A program made the translations under genes and the position numbers. Shown piece by piece: positions 1-5,558 of a stretch of DNA of 8,656 bases. Every line of letters starts with the position of its first letter. The stretch's first letter is position 1. Under the pieces are notes generated by a model. It saw only the letters and a list, made by a program, of their open reading frames with translations. It was not told the DNA's origin and did no database searches. This DNA is from CAZCWX01 sp964502465 (GTDB lineage: Bacteria; Desulfobacterota; Binatia; Bin18), in NCBI GenBank assembly GCA_964502465.1, contig CAZCWX010000259.1:1-8656 (forward strand), read 5' to 3'.

Positions 1-873
1 GACCTCACCCTCTACGGCATTGATGCGCAATGCGCCGGCCCCTGCGCCAAGCCGGTTGGCGTTTGGCATCCGCACCACTCGTTATTTTTCGACGATGCCG
101 AGGAACCGGCACGCTCGTTCCGAGACGATCGACCCCGCCACCGCTACTCATTTGCCTACACTGGTACCGGTGAACAACTCGTTCTGTTTTTGGAAGTCCC
201 TTCCGCCTGTGCAGATCACGAATTCTGGCACAACGACACCATTTCCGTCTCGGTGCGCGAGATGTCTGCGGCCGAGCGAGCCGAGCTTGACGCGCCGCCG
301 GCAGTTGCAGACGAACACGATCCCGAGGAAGAGAAGCGCCAATCCCACCTCGACCGGATTCGTTCCTTGAAAATTGAGTATGACGGCCGCCGGTACCTTG
401 ATAACGACGACTGGATCGAGCAGTACGCCAAAAAACATCTCGATGATCTACTGAGGGATCGAAAGCGTATTACGGAAGCGCATAGAGCGCTGCATGCCGA
501 CCCGGACTTCGTGACGCTCTTCACCGAGGTCGGGCCTAAGCTCTATGCCCGCGTGACGTGGGAATACCGCGCCCTGTGCCGTGCCGAGGAGCTCGAACCA
601 GGGAACACCGCCAAGCGCCCGAAACTCACCTCCGAAGAACGCCAGGCAAAGTTTGAGCGATACCGCGACGGTCTCTTGGAACGGGACCGCGTCCAGGCCG
701 AAGATCGCATGGCCGCGGTGCGCCAGAAACTCGTGTTGCTCCAACAATTCAAGGATGACATCGAGGCCTATGACATCGATGAAGATGAACGCGAGCGTCT
801 TATCAAAGAGTTCGAAGACGATCTCTTTGCCCCAACCGAGGAGGATGCCAATGGCAATTTTAAGCAAGTCTAA
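1..873 (+). CDS. Hypothetical charged, coiled-coil-like protein of the transfer operon (5' end outside the window)
   Basis: Frame 1 is open from the first base to a TAA at 871-873, giving 290 visible residues, so the true start lies upstream. An internal TTG at 190 or ATG at 262 could be called as a start, but neither has a convincing Shine-Dalgarno sequence, and GC-ending codons continue upstream of both. I do not recognise the family. The first 85 or so residues are mixed, with a CAGPCAKP stretch near residues 11-18 and several His, Phe and Asp residues. From about residue 85 the protein is very rich in Glu, Asp, Arg and Lys, with long predicted helices (for example around 205-280), suggesting coiled coil. 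There is no membrane segment. The end overlaps the ATPase gene by 23 bases, which implies co-translation and a role in the same transfer or mobilisation process. Function is unknown. Confidence 0.72.
   Translation, partial: DLTLYGIDAQCAGPCAKPVGVWHPHHSLFFDDAEEPARSFRDDRPRHRYSFAYTGTGEQLVLFLEVPSACADHEFWHNDTISVSVREMSAAERAELDAPPAVADEHDPEEEKRQSHLDRIRSLKIEYDGRRYLDNDDWIEQYAKKHLDDLLRDRKRITEAHRALHADPDFVTLFTEVGPKLYARVTWEYRALCRAEELEPGNTAKRPKLTSEERQAKFERYRDGLLERDRVQAEDRMAAVRQKLVLLQQFKDDIEAYDIDEDERERLIKEFEDDLFAPTEEDANGNFKQV
838..844 (+). promoter_or_regulatory. Ribosome binding site that fixes the ATPase start
   Basis: GAGGAGG lies six bases before the ATG at 851, inside the end of the preceding gene. It decides the start of the coupling-protein gene, because that frame is open upstream to 581 and longer versions could be called. 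The longer versions would overlap the first gene by almost 300 bases and have no such site. Confidence 0.8.
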
Positions 874-3283
874 ACACGCCACCACCGCACAACAACAACC
901 CCAGCTCCCGATGCCGCGCAGGGGAGGGCTGCAAGAAATGCGTCCAACAAGCAGCGGCCGACTGCGTCGGGTGAGTGCGATCAAGGAAGCCCGCCACATC
1001 CGCCGCCGCGGGATATATATGGGCGCCGACACCGAGGACGGGGCGAGCTGTTACCTTGCGGCCAAATGGCTCCGCACCGGCGTCCATGTGCTCGGGCCCA
1101 CGGGCTCAGGCAAGAGCCGATTCCTGCTTTGGCTCTTCCAGCTGCTTTGCCACACCGATCGACCGCTCGTCCTCATCGATCCCAAAGGCGGCCTCTTCCG
1201 CATGGCGCGCGACTGGGCGCTAGCGAATGGCTACGCCAAGCGGATCGTGCTCTTCGATCTCGGGAGCGACACCCTCCCGGGGTATAACCCGTTGCGCGAG
1301 AATGGCCTGCGCATTGATGTCCAAGCCCAGTGGGTGCGGGAAGGGATCAAAAGCGCCTGGGGTGCGGACAGTTTCGACAGCACACCGCTTTTGGCGCGCA
1401 TGCTCTACCTCTGCCTCTACGTGGCACGCGCCATGTCGCTCTCCTTAATGGATGCCCTCGACGTACTGCGGCCGTCACCCGCCCTCCGAGGGCGGGCGCT
1501 GCAATGCATCGACGACCCGTTTGTCCACGGCGCGCTTGATGCGTTCGACCGTTTGAACGATCGGGTCAAAGCCGAGCAGGCCTCAAGCACGGTCTCACGG
1601 CTCGAGATGTTTGTCTGTGATGAGATCGTGCGAACCGTGATATGCAGCCCGCAGAGTCTTGATCTCGAGCACCTGCTCAACGAGCGCAAAATTATTTTGG
1701 TCAATTTTGCCAAGTACCAACCGCTCTTGCCTGACGCCCTCAAACTGCTCGGCCGGATGCTCTTTAACGATCTCCTCGCACACGTGTACAAAGGTCACGG
1801 CGAAGGGATTTTTGATGAACACCGGCCGTGCTACGTGATCTGTGATGAAGTTCAGAACTTTGCCACCACGACCCTTTGCGATGCCCTCGACGAGGGGCGC
1901 GGTATCGGCTTCCACAGCATCATTGCCCACCAGCACCTCTCCCAGCTTGCCGACGAAGACAAAAGCGGCTACTTGCTCCGATCCGTTATGAACGACGCGC
2001 GCACAAAGGTCATCTTCGGCGATCTCGACTACGACGACCTCGAAATCCTTACCAAAAACGTCGTGCTCGACCGCTACTCCCCGTGGGCGCTCAAGGATGA
2101 ACTCACGAGTCCGGTCTTCGTACCCGTGGAAACCACCCGCATGAGCAGGTCAGTGTCACGTTCCACATCCCGTGGCCGGGGCATCTCAATGCCTGAGAGC
2201 GAAACCGAAGGCACCTCGACGTCAATGAGCAGAGGCACGAGTGAGAGTATCTCGCTCGGTATGCAACAGAGTTCGTCGGCGTCCACGAGTCGCGGTAAAA
2301 GCAGAGGCAGATCATTTGCCGTGGGGAGCAGTGTGACTGACGTGGATAGCTGGGCAGAGACCAATTCCGACGGTGAGAATTGGGCCGAAGGTGCGAGCGA
2401 TGCCGAGTCCTGGGGGGAGTCGAGTGCGATGAGTCTGGGCGAAAGTGTCGGCATGGGAGAGGGTACGGTCACGACCCCCTATGGCGAGGAACTCTCGATG
2501 AGCACCAATCAGATGTCCGGCTCGAGCGCCGCCCTCGTGTCTGGCAGCAGTGCCGGCGGTAGCCACGCGCACTCGTCATCCTCTGGGGGCAGCAGGATGC
2601 ACGCGTCAACGCGCGGCGGCGCGCGCGGGGTGACACACTCGGAGAGCCAAGGGGTGAGCGAGTCAGTAAGCGAAAGCAGCTCGACCGGGAAAACTACTGG
2701 TACCAACATGGCTCTGCAACGTGGCACGTCGGACGTTGAGACGACCGGCACGAGCCGCGCGATCTCACGCGGCCGCACACCGTCATGGTCAGAAGAAGAG
2801 AGCGAAAGCGTCTCAGAGACCATCTCGCCGTTCCACGAGTACCACCGTGAGGACATCGTCTCGTCGCGGACGTACCTCACCCCTGAAGAACAGACGCGTC
2901 TAGCAATTCAAGTGCTGAAGGCAATCCCCAAGGCACACTTTGCGCTGAAGACCCCGGAGAGCACCGCACATCTGGTGCAGGCACCATGGGTTGATGAACC
3001 GCGCATCACCACGAAGAAACTCGATGCCGCGCTCGCACGCGTCTATGCCGAGCCCTTCTATGTTTTGAAAAACACGGTTGAATCGCCGCGTCAGCGCGTG
3101 CTCTTGCCACCGGCGGAGAGCGAAGTAGACCGTGAAAACCGCGAGCCGACGAACGAGGACTTTTTGCAGCCAGTGCCACACTCGATGCTATCATTAAGAG
3201 GACATGCCTATGACTCAACGCCGCGATCATTACACACCGAGCCCACTACCCGGCGTCTATCACCGGATGACGTCGCGCGCTGA
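851..3283 (+). CDS. VirD4/TraD/TraG-like type IV coupling protein ATPase with a large serine-rich insert
   Basis: The product is 810 residues. It is a RecA/FtsK-fold ATPase of the type IV coupling or TraM-recognition group, which links substrate DNA to a conjugation channel using ATP. Visible motifs are Walker A GPTGSGKS at residues 82-89, a DPKG motif at 110-113 followed by a YNPL motif, Walker B YVICDE with D332 and E333, and AHQHLSQL with Q361, typical of the family's sensor region. The ATPase core spans about 70-430. Residues 431-659 are a low-complexity stretch with roughly one quarter serine by hand count. After it comes PFHEYHRE and an SSRTYLTPEEQ-type segment, forming a C-terminal domain to about 740. 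Unlike classical VirD4 or TraD, no N-terminal transmembrane helices are visible, so membrane docking must come from a partner or this is a soluble form. The last 74 bases overlap the next gene. The family is secure; the exact transfer system is not. Confidence 0.9.
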   Translation: MAILSKSKHATTAQQQPQLPMPRRGGLQEMRPTSSGRLRRVSAIKEARHIRRRGIYMGADTEDGASCYLAAKWLRTGVHVLGPTGSGKSRFLLWLFQLLCHTDRPLVLIDPKGGLFRMARDWALANGYAKRIVLFDLGSDTLPGYNPLRENGLRIDVQAQWVREGIKSAWGADSFDSTPLLARMLYLCLYVARAMSLSLMDALDVLRPSPALRGRALQCIDDPFVHGALDAFDRLNDRVKAEQASSTVSRLEMFVCDEIVRTVICSPQSLDLEHLLNERKIILVNFAKYQPLLPDALKLLGRMLFNDLLAHVYKGHGEGIFDEHRPCYVICDEVQNFATTTLCDALDEGRGIGFHSIIAHQHLSQLADEDKSGYLLRSVMNDARTKVIFGDLDYDDLEILTKNVVLDRYSPWALKDELTSPVFVPVETTRMSRSVSRSTSRGRGISMPESETEGTSTSMSRGTSESISLGMQQSSSASTSRGKSRGRSFAVGSSVTDVDSWAETNSDGENWAEGASDAESWGESSAMSLGESVGMGEGTVTTPYGEELSMSTNQMSGSSAALVSGSSAGGSHAHSSSSGGSRMHASTRGGARGVTHSESQGVSESVSESSSTGKTTGTNMALQRGTSDVETTGTSRAISRGRTPSWSEEESESVSETISPFHEYHREDIVSSRTYLTPEEQTRLAIQVLKAIPKAHFALKTPESTAHLVQAPWVDEPRITTKKLDAALARVYAEPFYVLKNTVESPRQRVLLPPAESEVDRENREPTNEDFLQPVPHSMLSLRGHAYDSTPRSLHTEPTTRRLSPDDVAR
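2141..2827 (+). repeat. Serine-rich low-complexity coding region
   Basis: This in-frame stretch encodes residues 431-659 of the ATPase. It is built from degenerate short units of the type S-x-S-x-G-T-S, with many SRG, SES and GTS steps, together with Glu- and Gly-rich patches. By hand count about 62 of 229 residues are serine. It sits between the ATPase core and the C-terminal domain and is probably disordered. From memory, several TraM-recognition or TraD-like proteins of mobile elements have a comparable insert at the same place, followed by a YHE...SSR...EEQ segment, so this is likely a family property with rapid length change. Confidence 0.8.
2339..2428 (+). repeat. Three tandem 30-bp coding units (10-residue Trp repeat)
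   Basis: Three consecutive 30-base units (2339-2368, 2369-2398, 2399-2428) encode DVDSWAETNS, DGENWAEGAS and DAESWGESSA, residues 497-526 of the ATPase. Each has D at position 1, S or N at 4, W at 5, A or G at 6 and E at 7. The DNA has diverged at third positions while the residues are kept, so the units are not a very recent duplication. These are three of the very few aromatic residues in the serine-rich insert. Confidence 0.75.
3196..3201 (+). promoter_or_regulatory. Ribosome binding site deciding the replication-relaxation gene start
   Basis: AAGAGG lies eight bases before the ATG at 3210 but only two before the ATG at 3204. Normal spacing therefore favours 3210, giving a start of MTQRRD. 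The site is inside the end of the ATPase gene, so translation of the two genes is probably coupled. Confidence 0.55.
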
Positions 3284-4184
3284 GCAGATACTCTCACTCG
3301 TCGACTCATACCGTTTGCTGCGCACGACGCATATCATTGAACTCCTAAAATTCTTCAATGAAGACGTCAGTGAACAACGCATTGTCAGACGGTTGCGGTG
3401 GCTCATGGACGAGAAGATGTTGCTGCGTATCCGGCACGATCCGGATTCTAAAACAGTGGCCAAAGGCTCACTTCCGAAAATCTATGGCAAGAATATTCGC
3501 CGCAACAAAGCACTCAATGAACGGCGTGACCGAGCGAGCCTTGTGGTGCCGCACACACTTGCGGTGGCCGACACGATGGTGTTCGGCGTCGTGCGGGCCT
3601 GCCGGGAGAGCGAGGGCCGGGTAGACTTTTTTGATGCACCTGACATTTTGCGCCACCTGGGAACGGCACAGGTTCAGGCCGAGGCAAAACCATTTACCTG
3701 GCCGGTGTGTGTTACCTATCGCGATGTAACCCATAATTGCTCCCTTACCCCTGATCGACTTTTTGCTACGTCTTATCCCGCGACATCGAGCGCATCGTTT
3801 TATGCACTGGAAGAGGATCGAACGAGCGAGCCGCTCGAGCGTCATGATTTTTCGTTCGAGTCAGGGACCTCAATTTTTCGCAAGCTGCTCTGCTATGTGT
3901 TTGCCTACCATGCGCGTGTGCCGGAGCAGCGCTACAACATAAAAGGTTTTCGGATTCTCTTCGTCACTGATTCACAAGATCGTATCGCGCGCGTACTCAA
4001 GGTCTGGAAGCGCGCGAACGACGCGCTCAAAGACTTCCAAAAGCAAACGCGCGCCCAAGTCCGGCCTGTCCCGAATAACGTGCTCCTCTGTATTGACCGC
4101 CCAACTTTGCGTAAACATGACATCTTCACCGTGCCATGGGTAAACGGCCGCGGCGACCGGGTCACTCTCGATCTACCGGCGTGA
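3210..4184 (+). CDS. Replication-relaxation (Replic_Relax) family-like winged-helix protein
   Basis: The product is 324 residues from the preferred ATG (326 from the ATG at 3204). Residues 22-75 read as a winged helix-turn-helix: SRAEQILSLVDSYRLLRTTH, then a helix ending in RRLRWLMDEKMLLRIR. This opening, together with a later VPHTLAVADTM segment around H115, resembles the replication-relaxation family found on plasmids and integrative elements beside transfer ATPases and relaxases. The molecular role of that family is poorly defined; DNA binding is likely. The C-terminal half (about 130-324) is mixed alpha/beta with FRILFVTDS near 246-254, possibly a degenerate nuclease-like or Rossmann-like fold, but I cannot identify catalytic residues. 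The start overlaps the ATPase gene by 74 bases in another frame, a strong sign of one transcript. No membrane segment or signal peptide is visible. Confidence 0.72.
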   Translation: MTQRRDHYTPSPLPGVYHRMTSRAEQILSLVDSYRLLRTTHIIELLKFFNEDVSEQRIVRRLRWLMDEKMLLRIRHDPDSKTVAKGSLPKIYGKNIRRNKALNERRDRASLVVPHTLAVADTMVFGVVRACRESEGRVDFFDAPDILRHLGTAQVQAEAKPFTWPVCVTYRDVTHNCSLTPDRLFATSYPATSSASFYALEEDRTSEPLERHDFSFESGTSIFRKLLCYVFAYHARVPEQRYNIKGFRILFVTDSQDRIARVLKVWKRANDALKDFQKQTRAQVRPVPNNVLLCIDRPTLRKHDIFTVPWVNGRGDRVTLDLPA

Positions 4185-4186
4185 GT

Positions 4187-4223
4187 TGCGCCATAGCTTT
4201 TCACACTGCGCCAGATTGTGCCA
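4187..4223 (+). repeat. Short direct repeats TGCGCCA/TGTGCCA upstream of the primase
   Basis: TGCGCCA occurs at 4187-4193 and 4207-4213, and TGTGCCA at 4217-4223. The starts are 20 and 10 bases apart, two turns and one turn of the DNA helix, so all copies would lie on one face. This could be an operator or a small iteron-like array for the primase gene. The units are short and chance is not excluded. Confidence 0.3.
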
Positions 4224-4243
4224 CGCCATGTCTTTGCTAGGCT
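4216..4243 (+). promoter_or_regulatory. Possible weak promoter for the primase gene
   Basis: TTGTGC at 4216-4221 and TGCTAGGCT (extended -10 form, hexamer TAGGCT at 4238-4243) are 16 bases apart. The -10 keeps only the first, second and last consensus bases. The start would fall close to 4250, just before a mini-ORF. This is a guess supported mainly by the 114-base gap before the primase. Confidence 0.18.
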
Positions 4244-4257
4244 GACAGGAGAGTTCA

Positions 4258-4272
4258 ATGAACCTTCTGTAA
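4258..4272 (+). other. Four-codon mini-ORF (MNLL) in the primase leader
   Basis: ATG AAC CTT CTG TAA follows an AGGAGAG Shine-Dalgarno sequence at 4247-4253 with four bases between. It ends 26 bases before the primase GTG. It is in a different frame from the primase, so it is not a missed start. It could be a leader that tunes reinitiation, or chance. Confidence 0.25.
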
Positions 4273-4285
4273 CACCTTGCAGTAG

Positions 4286-4291
4286 AAGGAG
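4286..4291 (+). promoter_or_regulatory. Ribosome binding site deciding a GTG start for the primase
   Basis: AAGGAG lies seven bases before the GTG at 4299. The frame is open upstream to another GTG at 4218, but that start has no ribosome binding site and would add 27 residues that do not look like the start of a primase. Confidence 0.75.
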
Positions 4292-4298
4292 AAAGCAG

Positions 4299-5309
4299 GT
4301 GGCGCACACATGGGCGGCGTTTGATGAAATAAAAACACAGGTAGCCATTGAAGACGTGTTGCGTCGGTACGGACGCTTCGATGCATTGGAGCAGAAAGGC
4401 GCGCAACTGGTCGGGCATTGTCCATTTCACAGGGATTCAAAGCCCTCGTTCAAAGTCACGCCGGAGCGTAACATCTGGCACTGCTTTGGCTGCAACAGCG
4501 GCGGAGATGTTATTGACCTGGTGCGCTTTGAAGAGGGCATGACGGACGGCAAGCGCAATGCCGATCGCCGCAAGGCCGCACTACTCATTGGCGAATGGTT
4601 CGGCATCGAATCAAAACGGCCGGCGACTGCGTCCAAGCGGATAGTCGCGGCACCAACGGAAACGCAGGAAGCGGCAGTGCCAGTGGAGGAAGAACCGGTT
4701 AGGGAAGAAGCGTTGGCGATCGTGGAGCAAAGGATTGAGACACCGGTAAACCCGCCGCTCAAGTTCGAACTGAAACATATCGATGCCGACCATCCGTACC
4801 TACGGGAACGCGGCTTGACCAAGGAGACCGTCGAGACGTTTGGTCTTGGCTACTTTGGCGGCAAGGGCACCATGCACAATCGTATTGTGATCCCGATCCA
4901 CAACGAAGCTGCGCAACTCGTCGCCTACGCTGGCCGCTGGCCCGGGAACGAAGGTTGGCCCGATGGTGAAGATAAATACAAATTCCCATCTCGGGAGCAC
5001 GGGTTTTATAAATCCCGGCTCCTCTACAACCTCCACCGGGCGCGCGAGCACGCGAGTGAAGGCTTGATTGTCGTCGAGGGCTTCTTCTCGGTTTTCGAGC
5101 TCTGGCAGAAAGGCCGGCGCAATGTGGTGGCAGCCATGGGCAGTCACCTATCGCCCGAGCAGGAACAATTACTCGTTTCCACTGTCGGACCAAAAGGCCG
5201 TGTGCTCATCGCCTTTGACCCGGATGAGGCTGGCCGCAAGGGCATGCGAGATGCGGTCGCCCGTCTCTCGCCGCAGGTGTTTGTCCGGACGATCGAGCTG
5301 CATCGGTAG
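4299..5309 (+). CDS. Short DnaG-like primase with CHC2 zinc finger and Toprim domain
   Basis: The product is 336 residues from a GTG start. Residues 1-80 form a CHC2 zinc ribbon: C41 and H44 in GHCPFHRDSKPSF, then C62 and C65 in WHCFGCNSGGDVIDL. A linker with many Ala, Glu and Val (about 108-155) leads to HPYLRERGLTKETVETFGLG at 165-184 and the RIVIPI and GRW segments of the DnaG catalytic N-domain. The Toprim core has E260 in VVEG and D307 and D309 in FDPDEAG, the acidic metal-binding set. All key residues are present. Compared with chromosomal DnaG (about 600 residues) the C-terminal helicase-binding domain is missing, as in several plasmid, phage and integrative-element primases. It would make RNA primers, perhaps for complementary-strand synthesis after transfer or for element replication. 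It is the last plus-strand gene before a terminator. The activity is inferred from motifs. Confidence 0.9.
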   Translation: MAHTWAAFDEIKTQVAIEDVLRRYGRFDALEQKGAQLVGHCPFHRDSKPSFKVTPERNIWHCFGCNSGGDVIDLVRFEEGMTDGKRNADRRKAALLIGEWFGIESKRPATASKRIVAAPTETQEAAVPVEEEPVREEALAIVEQRIETPVNPPLKFELKHIDADHPYLRERGLTKETVETFGLGYFGGKGTMHNRIVIPIHNEAAQLVAYAGRWPGNEGWPDGEDKYKFPSREHGFYKSRLLYNLHRAREHASEGLIVVEGFFSVFELWQKGRRNVVAAMGSHLSPEQEQLLVSTVGPKGRVLIAFDPDEAGRKGMRDAVARLSPQVFVRTIELHR

Positions 5310-5343
5310 CGAGGTATCTGTCGACGAAATCTTGAGTGCCTGT

Positions 5344-5468
5344 TGCTCGTGAGGACATGCGGTTTAAGATCATATCGCCCGTAAGGTCACAGAAAACCCG
5401 ACGCCTCTCAGCGCCGGGTTTTTTTCGTTAACCCGTTGTGGGTACAGGGCCGGCGCCCCTCACGAGCA
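5344..5468. repeat. 11-bp inverted repeat flanking the terminator
   Basis: TGCTCGTGAGG at 5344-5354 is matched by its exact reverse complement CCTCACGAGCA at 5458-5468. The arms are 103 bases apart and enclose the terminator hairpin. The 249-base gap between the primase and hydrolase genes holds only these arms and the terminator; I see no credible gene in it. The repeat may be a relic of a boundary or of recombination, or chance. Confidence 0.4.
5393..5425 (+). terminator. Rho-independent terminator after the transfer gene run
   Basis: AAAACCCGACGC (5393-5404), a CTCTCA loop and GCGCCGGGTTTT (5411-5422) form a 12-bp stem with one A-C mismatch. Seven T residues run from 5419 to 5425. It lies 84 bases after the primase stop. 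Because the stem itself begins with four A residues, it may also slow transcription from the minus-strand genes, suiting the convergent arrangement. Confidence 0.85.
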
Positions 5469-5558
5469 TCGCGAACGATCTCTAGTCCCTTTTGTTTCTC
5501 CTGAGCCAGTCGCATGTCTCTGTCATGTATCACTATCACTGTCTTCAAACGAAGCCAC

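Noticed and set aside
581..850. Upstream extension of the ATPase frame
   Set aside because: It has no ribosome binding site and would overlap the first gene by almost 300 bases, while the ATG at 851 has GAGGAGG at ideal spacing.
448..1032. 194-codon open frame on the minus strand
   Set aside because: It lies opposite the first gene and the start of the ATPase gene, both supported by motifs or overlap and ribosome sites. It is a shadow of GC-rich coding sequence.
2074..2880. Several minus-strand open frames opposite the serine-rich region
   Set aside because: Serine and arginine codon bias on the plus strand removes stops on the opposite strand; these have no ribosome sites and no recognisable domains.
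4218..4298. Upstream GTG start for the primase
   Set aside because: There is no Shine-Dalgarno sequence before it, and the added residues do not resemble a primase N-terminus; the GTG at 4299 has AAGGAG seven bases before it.
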